This document shows, in pieces, positions 1-7,444 of a DNA stretch of 11,177 nt (positions within the stretch are counted from its first letter, which is position 1; the number at the start of each line of letters is the position of its first letter). The DNA comes from Euperipatoides rowelli (lineage: Eukaryota > Onychophora > Udeonychophora > Euonychophora > Peripatopsidae), in the NCBI GenBank assembly GCA_003024985.2, contig PXIH01S0034294.1; one strand, written 5' to 3'. The position numbers and the translations under genes were made by a program. The notes below the pieces were generated by a model. It searched no databases and had not been told where the DNA came from. It saw only the letters and a list, made by a program, of their open reading frames with translations.

Positions 1-861
1 CCTAGAGCAATAAGTTTAGGCTTGTTTGAAAGCTGATAAAATTATGCTAAATTTGATATAATTTATGCCTGTCTGAAGTTAATATTGTTTAGAGAATTAT
101 TAAAATACTTATGATTTTGCAATTTACCATTTTATGATACTGAAAAGCGCGATTTTAATCGCGATTTACAATGAAAGGGTTAAATAAAGTCTATTTGGGT
201 TGAGGTGAAATAAATTAGGAAGATTCACAACAGGAAACTGTCTATAATTGGTACTCTGGATGCTAAATGAGAAAGATTGAAAACTACGATGTTGGATAAT
301 TGTTAAAGCTACAATGTGATTAAATATATTGCTTCGGGTATATGAGCTGATTGTGGTTTGAAGGCTGCAGTTACTGCTGAGCAAGAGGAAATGTATACTG
401 GGTTCTCTGCTTGATTGGTGATACATCAGTAGATGCCACACTAACGCTTCGGTCCTTCCATCTCTTTAGGATCTTCTAAAAATTGTTTGTAATTTAGAAT
501 GAATAGTTTGGCACCGAAGATCTGGATGTTTTCTGCCCAGATTATCATGGCTCTGCATTATATTTTATACTGGTGATTCGTTCGTGTTACTGTTCAATTG
601 TAAACTTGGATGCTGATAGGTTTCCAAGTTAGCAACCATTGTAATTATGTAGATGAAGATGACATCAACATATACGAGTGCCTCCAAGTGAGAAGAGCAG
701 TAACTAGGATTTCTTCAACTTTCCTCTTCCAATTTGCTAAACTGATTGTCATGGATACATAGCTTTAACTTGATAGTTTATATGTTATTTAAGTAGCTTT
801 TACAGTATTGTTATAATTTGGCATAATTTGTAATTCTGGATCTTTTTTTGTTTCTTTTCAG
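1..861. other. Gene-free AT-rich stretch
   Basis: No convincing coding region is seen on either strand. The longest open frame, on the minus strand at 166-441, has low-complexity Ser/Leu/Phe-rich composition and no recognisable motif, so I treat it as chance. A 7-bp hairpin (CGCGATT, 2-base loop, AATCGCG) lies at 148-163 and overlaps the 10-base palindrome AATCGCGATT at 157-166; these are unusual CpG-bearing words in an AT-rich area. The last 20 bases form a pyrimidine tract ending in CAG, a plausible splice acceptor for the next feature. Confidence 0.6.
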
Positions 862-958
862 GATGATTGCTCTGGATGCAGAAGGAGGAGGAGGGGGGAG
901 AGGGGCAACTTGGAGAGTTATTGGACAACCAGAGAAAAGTAGAGAAAGATGGTAGAAT
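862..958 (+). other. Possible 3'-terminal exon (weak)
   Basis: A strong acceptor-like sequence, a run of T/C ending TTTCTTTTCAG at 861, is followed by GC-richer sequence in an AT-rich neighbourhood. Two frames are open for about 26-30 codons: one starting at 862 and ending at TAG 940, rich in Arg after a CxxC pair, and one starting with ATG at 863 and ending at TAG 953, Gly-rich. A polyadenylation-type AATAAA is at 979-984 and another lies near 1032. This is what a short terminal exon would look like, but there is no upstream exon in view and no homology I recognise. The purine tract at 879-905 could equally be simple repeat DNA. Confidence 0.2.
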
Positions 959-1058
959 AAGATCATTAAAAATTAATGAATAAAATCAAAGTAGCTTTAG
1001 AATATCTTGTCCAGCAAAGTATAAAATATAGGAATAAATCCAGAGGATTTGTTCTGTA

Positions 1059-1086
1059 ATTTACTAAATTAATTTATTTAGTAAAT
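1059..1086. repeat. Perfect 11-bp inverted repeat, 6-base loop
   Basis: Arms ATTTACTAAAT (1059-1069) and ATTTAGTAAAT (1076-1086) are exact reverse complements around the loop TAATTT. It is a cruciform or hairpin candidate of unknown role and may be part of a decayed transposon end. Confidence 0.75.
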
Positions 1087-1587
1087 GACATAACTCTATC
1101 CTCGTGGAAACTTAAAAAGTATTTAGAAAATTTAATTGTAAATATTTGTGGATACTTGTAATAATGATTAGAAGTTTCCGAGGCCTTTACTTAGCAAGTT
1201 ATTCCGACACTTACATAAACAAACATGAATATGAATAAAATAAAAAGTGAAAAAAAAATTTGAATCAACTTTGTGATTGTAACAGACTCTGAGAAGAAAT
1301 TTGCGTCTCATCATTCTAATCATTGGTACAATTTGTATTATACTCAAAACATTTTTATTGTCAAATCAAAAAAAATAACAATTTCTTAACTGTACTTTCT
1401 GTAAAAGTCTCTAAGAAAAAGTGTGAGTCTCCTCCATTTAATAATTTGTAAACATTTGAAAAAATAATTGTTAATTCAAAAATGAGTTAGAATTTCTTTT
1501 AAGTACTCTCTGTACTTGACTAAAAAAACATTTAGGCCATTTCTATTAATCAATACCTAACTTTCCTATCTGCAACTCTTATCAAAA

Positions 1588-1664
1588 GACTCTAAACTGT
1601 TGAGCCTGAACTTTAGCTTAAAAGTTTGTATCAGGCTCTAAAATGTTGAGTCTGAATTTTAACA
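1588..1664. repeat. Imperfect direct duplication, 46-base period
   Basis: The segment starting at 1590 (CTCTAAACTGTTGAGCCTGA) recurs at 1636 (CTCTAAAATGTTGAGTCTGA) with a few substitutions and similar flanks. This is a short local duplication. Related words built on 'ctct(g/a)aga(a)' occur near 1287 and 1407, suggesting an older degenerate repeat family here. Confidence 0.55.
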
Positions 1665-1783
1665 CATACCAAAACATGTAATTTAATTTTCAACAATGTA
1701 TCTCAAGAAGTTTGTATCTTAAGATAAAGATAAAAAAAAAACATAGAATGAAAAAACATAAAAAACTTGAAAAATTCTTCTAG

Positions 1784-1808
1784 AATTGAAAAGTTAAACT
1801 TTTCAATT
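1784..1808. repeat. Perfect 12-bp inverted repeat, 1-base centre
   Basis: AATTGAAAAGTT (1784-1795) and AACTTTTCAATT (1797-1808) are exact reverse complements around a single A. The near-zero spacer makes a strong cruciform candidate. Function unknown. Confidence 0.8.
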
Positions 1809-1920
1809 TGAAATTCAACATTCTCTGAATGTGGAGTTTCAATGCTCCCTTCCTGTCACTGTGATTTTTTTTTGATTTGTTGTTATAGCATCTTATTTGT
1901 GCTAATTTATTTGCTTTATT

Positions 1921-2013
1921 ATGGCTAGTTCCCAAGTTGAATTGGCAGGCCAAGGAATAGGTTCGGATGAGGACGGGTATCCCCTTCTTCCTGATTCAAG
2001 GCTACTTTCCTAA
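1921..2013 (+). CDS. Tiny 30-codon ORF, unknown (weak)
   Basis: An ATG-initiated frame of 30 codons ends at TAA 2011-2013. It is GC-richer than its surroundings and reads as an acidic, Gly/Ser-containing peptide with the motif DEDGYPLLPDS. I do not recognise the protein. An acceptor-like T-run ending in TTATAG lies about 36 bases upstream. It could be the start of a decayed gag gene of another element, part of a host exon, or chance; on the opposite strand the CCCCTTCTTCC at 1981-1991 reads as a purine tract that could serve the minus-strand retrotransposon. A second ORF of the same length with a similar G-[YF]-P-L-L core lies at 10431. Confidence 0.2.
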   Translation: MASSQVELAGQGIGSDEDGYPLLPDSRLLS

Positions 2014-2267
2014 CTTGGATTTTTTTTTGACTTTATATATTTGGACTACTAGTTTTTGTTTTGATTCTTCCCATAAGCTAAATTTATATATTAAATTTTG
2101 TTTATTTAATCCTTATTGAATTTGATCTCTTCTTTATTTATAATTTGTTTATTTCCTTTATTTTTTTTAATGTGGGTGTATTTGTAACTAGTTGTAATTG
2201 TGTATGAATGGCCATTTGCGTTTTGCAATTGCTTTTTTTGATTTAATTTACCTAGGTAAAAATTATT
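2014..2267 (-). other. AT-rich 3' flank of minus-strand retrotransposon; LTR not resolved
   Basis: This lies immediately downstream (minus strand) of the pol stop codon, where a 3' LTR would be expected. It is very AT-rich. A TATATAAAG box on the minus strand lies around 2030-2039. No polypurine tract directly follows pol, no TG...CA ends are visible, and no second copy exists in the window for comparison, so I cannot call LTR ends. Confidence 0.35.
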
Positions 2268-3083
2268 TTATTTGTTTAAATTTCTCTTCCTCAAGAAGTA
2301 CCCGTGTTTAATTTCAGGGTCTTCTTTCTCGATAGACAATTTTTCGGACACTTTATTTTTATTTAATTCGCTCAGAACGTCTGAAAATTTTTGTTTTGCA
2401 GCTTCGATCTCTGCTATACCGTCCAGCGGCGCTGTGATCTATTCTTGGTCTTGTAAAGACTGAAGATATTCTGCATATTCCTCTTCTTCTCTCCGCTTAT
2501 CTGCACTTATTTTCTCTTCCTCTTCATATATTTCTTCATTTGGGGGGGTTACAGTGTTTTTGTTTTGAGGTTCAACGTCTTTGTTTGTGCAAGATCTGGG
2601 TTTTGACGCATCTTCCTCATCTATTAAGACTTTCTGGTGTACGTATGCTTTAAGCTTATCAATGTGCACCTGATTTATTGTTTCTGGACATTTGATATCT
2701 TCTATGTGGTAATTTGCCATCCCTGTCCTTTTAATTATGGAGTATGGTCCTGTTTACCTAGATGTTAATTTCTTATTATGTCCTGTGTAAATAGGTATAT
2801 ATAAGGTCAATACTAAATCTCCAATGTTAAACTCGTGCAGGTGACACCTTCTATCTTTATTTCTGGCATTGGAGATGAAAGCGTTTTGTAGTTTGACAAA
2901 AACTTCTGCTTTCGCTGCCTCTAACTTTTCCAAGATGGCGTCTACCAAATCTATCTTTTCTAAATTATTTTCATTTTTATTCAAATTAAATTCAGAGAAA
3001 GCATCATACTGGCAAAATCCATGGAATATATAGAATGGGACTTGTTTAGTGCTACTATGTACTGTATTATTAATAACTTGCAT
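2268..3083 (-). pseudogene. pol: Integrase C-terminal region with GPY/F domain and acidic pol tail (broken)
   Basis: One frame runs from 3083 to TAA 2268-2270, interrupted by TAA at 2754-2756 and TAG at 2439-2441. The first part has the Asn-Asn-Thr-Val-His-Ser-Ser segment that follows the integrase core in this clade, then a basic stretch with GDLVL, then TGPYSII: the GPY/F module of gypsy integrases, which helps DNA binding and multimerisation. A VHIDKLK segment follows, then a long Glu/Lys-rich, probably coiled-coil tail (about 2440-2570), then a Tyr-Phe-Leu-Arg ending. The track-style start at 3083 is only where the frame opens after a frameshift, not a true start. The family assignment is firm; the tail's role is unknown. 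Confidence 0.85.
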
Positions 3084-3887
3084 GAATCTGTAAAATATTT
3101 ATTGGGAAGAATGTGAAATTAATCCTTTCAATTACTCCATTCGAGCGTGGCCAAAAACTCTGAGTTGTGATCCTATCNATCCCTAATTTCTTGTATAGGG
3201 TTGTCATTGTGTCCTACTAATTGTGGCCCACGATCTGACAGAATGCACTTGGAACTGCCGTAACACGTATATATGGTTTTCATGTAGTCTGCAGCAAGTA
3301 CATGAGCTTCCTGGCTTGGGAGAGGGCTAGCGAAGGTCATCCGTGAGAAATGGTCAGTATAGGTGATTATATACTTATTTCTCATTTCTGTTGTTGAAAA
3401 GGGGCCCAAAATGTCAATATTGACCTTTGACAAGCAGCAGGAAGGAGGTTCGACAGCTTGTATAGGAGTTTTTACACATCCTCTATTCCTACACCGACAT
3501 TTTTCGCAGCTGTTAATGTATTCCCTAATATCTGTGAATATTGTTTGCCAAGTGAAATTTCTTTTTATTCTGTATGCAATTTTTGTAAGTGAAAAGTGTC
3601 CTACGATTAGCTATCGTGATATGCAAACATAACATCCGCTATGAGGAATGCTGGGACTACTGTTCTGTAATCTGTAAAATTTGATTTTCCTAACTGTACT
3701 AATTTTTGTAGTAATTCATTTTCATCCAGTTTGAAATTTTCATCCTTTAATTTGCCTTCTTTTATTTTATTAATAATTTTTTTACAATAACTGTCACTCT
3801 GTTGTTCTACTCGCATTAGCTAGATTGTGATTGGCCTCCTACCAATTTCTATGTGACTTTGTGAGAGCATATCAGCGTAACTATTTA
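3074..3887 (-). pseudogene. pol: Integrase zinc finger and DDE catalytic core (broken)
   Basis: The region opens with the end of RNase H (NSYADMLSQ, about 3855-3885), a TAG at 3820-3822, then an EQQSDSYC linker and VPAFLI...YHDS, the first half of the HHCC zinc-binding domain. A frameshift at 3607-3610 leads to GHFSLTK, the FTW word and CEKC, the second half. The core follows: first Asp in NIDILGPF (codon 3413-3415), second Asp in LSDRG (3233-3235, 59 residues later). After another one-base shift near 3172-3178 comes the Glu in NGVIER (3127-3129), about 34 residues on. That spacing fits D,D(35)E enzymes, which insert retroelement cDNA into chromosomes. The residues usually found between this Glu and the following C-terminal module are mostly missing. 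N at 3178 sits on the frame break. Confidence 0.9.
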
Positions 3888-4470
3888 ATGTATATCATTC
3901 TGTTGTAAATTCATCATCCATCTGGCCACTCTTGCATTTGTATCTTTTAATTCCACTACGTATGTTAATGGTTTATGGTCTGTTAGTAAAATTATTTTAC
4001 TACCATAAGTCATGTGCTTAAACTGGTCTATTGCAAACACGATTGCTAGTGTTTCTCAAAAAGGCATAATTCCTTTCTGCTCTGTTCAGCCTACGACTGA
4101 CATAAGCAATAGGTTGCAATTCTCCATTTTCATTTTCTTGCTCCAATAGTCCAATATAGCTCCTAATGAGGTAAGGGAGGCATGTCTTTATGACAAATGG
4201 TTTGTCATATTTTGGGAAGGCGAGTAGAGATGCAGTAATTAATTTTTGTTTTAACGTTTGAAAGGCTACCTCAGCATTGTTATTACATGTAATTGCAGTG
4301 TTCATTTTCTTTAGCAAATCATAAAGGGGAGCAGCTATCTCAGCAAAGTTGGTGATAAATTTTCTATAAAAGTATAAGCTTCCAAGAAAACGTCACACTC
4401 CTTTTACAGTTGTAGGGCACGCTAACTTTTGTATGGCGGCTACACCATACAAAAATATTTTATAGATTCT
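3888..4470 (-). pseudogene. pol: RT thumb/connection and RNase H (broken)
   Basis: The frame from 4470 contains the RT thumb/connection signature (RFLGSLYFYRKFI, then PLYDLLKK), with TGA at 4393-4395 just before RFLG where these proteins usually have Arg. It passes into RNase H: FPKYDKPFVIKT, then LQPIAYVSRRLNRAERNYA. The TDAS-type motif that supplies the first catalytic Asp is not visible; the segment reads TCLPY. At about 4055 the frame shifts, and ETLAIVFAIDQF and LLTDHKPLTY (with the later catalytic Asp region) continue to TAA 3885-3887. RNase H would degrade the RNA strand during reverse transcription. This copy lacks a key residue and is out of frame. Confidence 0.88.
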
Positions 4471-4472
4471 CT

Positions 4473-4874
4473 AAATAAATGACATTTTGATGGTTTGACT
4501 GCTAAATTGATTTTCTCTAATGCTGCAAGTACTTCCTCTAATGTTTCTAAATGTTCCTCAATGTATTATGATATCATCTTAAGTAAACAAAAACATGGCT
4601 TTTTAATATTACAAGGTGTAAACATTCTATCATTATTTTATGAAAGATCGCAGTAGATGTTAGGCAACCTTGACATAAGCAGGCAAACTTTTTCTGGGCT
4701 TCTTTTGTTAATTTGACATTGAAATACCCATTATTTAAGTCTAGGCTACTAAAAATGCGAGCGCCACCTAGGTTCTCCAAAATATCTCCAATGCATAGGT
4801 CTAAGCAAATTCTAACTTCTTTTGAATCTTTCTTAGGAAGGACTAGTACAGGGGAATTGCATAGACTATGCACT
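4473..4874 (-). pseudogene. pol: Reverse transcriptase palm/fingers (internally deleted, frameshifted)
   Basis: Recognisable pieces are SPVLVLPKKDSKEVRICLDL (fingers), ILENLGGARIFSSLDLNNGY (motif A, Asp codon 4739-4741) and TAIFHKIM. The usual segment between the Arg-Ile-Cys-Leu-Asp word and ILENLGGA (the YR-LN...YPLP part) is missing, as is the MPFG stretch of motif B, so there are in-frame internal deletions. The catalytic YxDD box is at 4573-4585 but an extra base splits it and brings in TGA at 4574-4576. Another frame change just beyond leads to EEHLETLEEVL...KPSKCHLF (about 4473-4556), which normally follows the box. The enzyme copies element RNA into DNA; this copy is inactive. Confidence 0.9.
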
Positions 4875-5984
4875 TTTTTTAAAGATGTTGAGTTTTTCTA
4901 GCTTGTCTAGTTGAAGTCTTAAAGGCTTGTATAGGCTAAGAGGTATCCTATACTGTCTTTGGTAAATTGGTATGTCTGTTTTAAACTTCGGTTCGTAAGG
5001 TGGTACACTGGCCCCTGTCATGTTAATTACATCATCAATTAAAATCTTTTTGTGTTTGTCAAGTATGTTTTCTAGTTTGTGTCTATGTGTGTCACTCAAG
5101 CCTAGTTCTTTCGTCATAAATAGTCCATATAACTCACTTGCCTCGTCACCATCTTGTTTGTTTTCGATCATCGTGGTTCCGCAGCAGAATTTTTGTCTGT
5201 CCTGTGATTGATATTTTAGGTTATCATGTGACTTGTTTTTACTGAGCTGAAGCTTAACTGTACGATGCTCGCAATTTATTACTTCATCATACATTAAGCA
5301 CCAGTCGAATCCCAGAATCATCTGGAAAGTGACTCTCTGCTGTAGTTTTACCATACATACAGGCTGTAACATAATCCTATCCATGACTTTAATATTTATT
5401 ATTGTTTTGAGTCCATGTATCGTTCTTTTGGAAACTGGTGACTTGATAGAGACCGCCATTGTTTTTGTATTCATTTAGTCGGGTCTAACACATGACTCGT
5501 CAATGAGGCAATTTTCAGCTCCAGTATCTAAAACTGCGTATATTTTCTTTCCGGATACTTCTATTATTATTATGGGCTTGTCCTCATACATATTTGAAAA
5601 TTTTAAGATAAAATTTGCTTTCGTTTGCCTACTTTTACGTCTTTTCTTGCCATCCGCCATTTTGTTTTTCCTACGAGTCTTCCCAAATGCACCCTCAGCT
5701 ATTTTGTTTTGTTGAGTTGTACTTTGCATCTTGTTGACAGTTATATTGCTATACTTTGTTGGATTACTCTTTTTACAAGTTTCTACTGGGTTTTCATGTT
5801 TTAATACTTCCCATAAATTAGCTGATATGAACTCAGGCAGATGTTTTACTAATTGAGATGAGTTGATTACATTTTTAGTTACACCTAGCCTCGCGGTGCT
5901 GTCTTGTTTTAACTTTTTATTAGTTTTATTATTTTTATTTTTGTTAGCAGTTTCCAGCCTTGTTTTGTTCTGGGTTGCTTTTGC
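4866..5984 (-). pseudogene. pol: Gag-pol junction, aspartic protease and RT N-terminal linker (one stop)
   Basis: A single frame is open from 5984, after TAA 5985-5987, and is broken only by TAA 5475-5477 until TAG near 4866. The first about 85 codons are Asn/Lys-rich linker of no recognised fold. A basic KKRRKSRQTK precedes the protease, whose active-site box AVLDTGAENCLI is at about 5508-5537 (Asp codon 5526-5528). After the stop comes ILGFDWCLMYDEVI, the C-terminal Ile-Leu-Gly-x-Asp helix of retropepsins. Then a typical RT lead-in follows: LENILDKHK, TDIPIYQRQYRIPL, LDKLEKLNIF. The frame is lost in an A-run near 4874-4882. The protease would cleave Gag-Pol. This is the best-preserved part of the element. 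Confidence 0.9.
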
Positions 5985-6070
5985 TTAGTATTTTCGGTGT
6001 CTCTGAGTGGTTTGTCTATCGAGAATTTTTGGATCACCTACATTCATGAATCCGATGAGTGTAGGGTGCT

Positions 6071-6300
6071 CTAGTTTAACGGCCTGGTATTATTATTGTT
6101 GCTGGGTCCCGAGCTTCCGACCTGTGCCTTTTTGTAACAATCTTTCTCCAAATGACTGTTAAATTTACAAAAGTTACAAAATAAAGTTTTTCTAATTTTT
6201 TCCCTATCCTGTCTCTCTTTATTGGTTAGCTCTGATATCGCTAATTTTAGCTCGTGCAATTGTTCCTTTATGGTAGGCTCCGCTAGAGGGCTTACTGTTA
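6071..6300 (-). pseudogene. gag: Gag nucleocapsid with CCHC zinc knuckle
   Basis: The frame contains a charged, helical-looking stretch (KEQLHELKLAISELTNKERQ) followed by CNFCKFNSHLEKDC, a perfect C-X2-C-X4-H-X4-C zinc knuckle flanked by Lys residues, and an Asn/Ser-rich end at TAA 6071-6073. Zinc knuckles bind the element's RNA in the particle. A frameshift near 6305-6312 separates it from the preceding gag piece (LKFKLLEEK at about 6313-6355). Only one knuckle is present. Downstream the pol frame begins 84 bases away in another frame, but whether this was a programmed shift or decay cannot be told. Confidence 0.88.
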
Positions 6301-6355
6301 CAGTGCTGACTAATTTATTTTTTCTTCTAATAACTTAAACTTTAATTCTATGTCC

Positions 6356-6361
6356 TCTATG
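6356..6361. repeat. Target-site duplication, left copy (TCTATG)
   Basis: TCTATG immediately abuts the CAGTG end of the inserted transposon and is repeated exactly at 7108-7113 next to its other end. Confidence 0.85.
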
Positions 6362-7107
6362 CAGTGATTAAGCTGTAGCTCGCCAAATCGCCAAATGCTA
6401 GAACTTTTCCTCATTTGGCTACAAGTCATCACTCAGAGTGAGCCAAATTGCTAATTCTAAAACAAAAAAAAATAAACAAAACCAAGAAGAAAAAAAATAC
6501 TCACCACCTAATATTGCAAATTTAAAGGCATAAAATATAAATATTTCAAAATTTTCTCTAATTGCAGCAGTAAAGAGCAGAAGCTGATTAGTCAAGTAAA
6601 TGAATAACAATTAAAATGAATGCCAGAATTTAGCTTAAAAATCAATTGTAAGTTATTAATTTAAATATAAATAGGCTTTAGTAGTTAGGATTTCCCCATA
6701 GCCTCACTTAATATAAATCAATTTTAATTCAATCATACATGTATTCTGATGGCTTGGTTTTAAATTGATAATTTTTTTAAACAATTTAAATTGAACCCAG
6801 ATTATAAAAATTCTTATTTTGAAATTGCTAGTGCAGAATTGGTTAAAATTTCTATTTTTCTTTTGTTATTTTCAGTATATACCAAAGCCAATTATATAAC
6901 TTTACCATGAAATTAATAAGAAATAAAACTATATAGACCTAAAAAAAATATGCTGAGATCATGAGCGAAACATCTACAGTATGTGATGCTCAAGTTTTTT
7001 TAAATTTACGACATATGGTTTGGCTAATTATTTTTTGGTTTGGCTACAAATTTGTTTACAGTTGGAGCCAAACTGCTATTAGTCGAAAAATTCCAGCTTA
7101 AACACTG
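6362..7107. mobile_element. 746-bp non-autonomous DNA transposon (MITE-like) inserted in gag
   Basis: The ends are inverted repeats: CAGTGATTAAGCTG at 6362-6375 and CAGCTTAAACACTG at 7094-7107 (13 of 14 match). Both sides carry TCTATG. Inside, TTTGGCTA/AGCCAAA words cluster near both ends: 6383-6398, 6414-6420, 6450-6457, 7017-7029, 7039-7047, 7064-7071. The segment 6414-6457 resembles 7039-7082 in direct orientation. Such subterminal motifs are typical transposase-binding arrays. No transposase coding is visible; the open frame at 6419-6610 is Phe-rich noise. The CAGNG start suggests hAT, but hAT elements usually duplicate 8 bp, so the superfamily is uncertain. Removing the insert and one TCTATG copy puts the flanking gag frames in phase. 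Confidence 0.88.
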
Positions 7108-7113
7108 TCTATG
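7108..7113. repeat. Target-site duplication, right copy (TCTATG)
   Basis: An exact copy of 6356-6361, immediately outside the transposon's right terminal inverted repeat. Confidence 0.85.
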
Positions 7114-7441
7114 TATTCTATACTTTCTTTTAATGATGTATTACCATGTCTAATCAGTTCGACTGCTAGATTTGGTGATAACCCTGTCCTATATCATTCT
7201 AACAACATTTTATTGTATTCAACTAGTGAGCTACCTGGAGGTGGACGTAATGGTTTGCCTAGCACAACGAGCCTGCATCTGTAGCCTACCACACTTTTGG
7301 TATAATCCCTGTTTGCAAGCATTTGTCCAATTACAACGAAAAGATTTTCCTTAGGTCTTGTAGCCTTTCTTCTAGTGTTATGAAATTCTGGCTGCCTAAA
7401 CCTGCTACATAAATGGCTTTTGCTTTACCTGTGTATTCAAA
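7108..7441 (-). pseudogene. gag: Gag capsid C-terminal fragment (broken)
   Basis: The last part (about 7108-7193), YRTGLSPNLAVELIRHGN then TSLKESIEY, resembles the end of the retrotransposon gag capsid domain, where a Gly-Leu-x-Pro-x-Leu word precedes a short helix ending in an Ala/Glu-Ile pair. TGA at 7194-7196 interrupts this frame; it continues upstream to about 7335 through GSSLVEYNKMLLE. Another frame (7331-7441, stop TAA 7331-7333) reads EYTGKAKAIYVAGL and TLEERLQDLRKIF, coding-like but less certain. The rest of gag is missing because the region abuts the plus-strand element. The 3' side is cut by the DNA transposon insertion at 7107/7108. Confidence 0.65.
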
Positions 7442-7444
7442 CTA

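Larger units (their letters stand above)
959..1920. other. Gene-free AT-rich stretch with hairpins and decayed repeats
   Basis: No coding sequence is supported. The interval holds two perfect hairpins (1059-1086 and 1784-1808), a 46-base-spaced imperfect duplication (1588-1664), poly(A)/poly(T) runs and several AATAAA words. It may include the decayed flank of the minus-strand retrotransposon, but no LTR boundary could be recognised. Confidence 0.5.
2268..7441 (-). mobile_element. Decayed Ty3/gypsy LTR retrotransposon, 5'-truncated
   Basis: The minus strand carries, in order, remnants of gag capsid, a CCHC zinc knuckle, an aspartic protease, reverse transcriptase, RNase H and integrase. RT-RNaseH before integrase is the Ty3/gypsy order. 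The pieces are spread over all three frames with at least a dozen stops and frameshifts, several missing motifs, and one inserted DNA transposon. The gag N-terminus and 5' LTR are absent: coding-like sequence stops near 7441, where an oppositely oriented element begins. No env-like frame follows pol. The 3' end of the protein is at TAA 2268-2270. The element cannot make its own proteins. A single unresolved base (N) is at 3178. Confidence 0.9.

Noticed and set aside
166-441. Open frame of 91 codons on the minus strand
   Set aside because: Ser/Leu/Phe-rich with no motif, in AT-rich DNA with no splice or context support; chance frame.
2272-2463. Plus-strand 63-codon frame
   Set aside because: Antisense to the pol C-terminal tail, which continues in frame beyond the TAG at 2439 and matches the YFLR ending of the other element.
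3363-3632. Plus-strand open frame across the integrase region
   Set aside because: Antisense shadow of the minus-strand integrase zinc finger and core.
5460-5480. Programmed readthrough at the TAA between protease halves
   Set aside because: The stop falls inside the protease domain, between the DTGA box and the ILG helix, where no functional boundary exists; it is better explained as decay.
4713-5715. Plus-strand open frames at 4713-4901, 5020-5211 and 5503-5715
   Set aside because: All are antisense shadows of the RT and protease frames, with no motifs of their own.
6419-6610. Minus-strand 63-codon frame inside the DNA transposon, resembling a membrane protein
   Set aside because: Phe/Leu richness follows from A/T runs; no transposase or membrane-protein signature.
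7172-7354. Plus-strand 60-codon frame
   Set aside because: Antisense to the gag capsid fragment; contains no recognisable domain.
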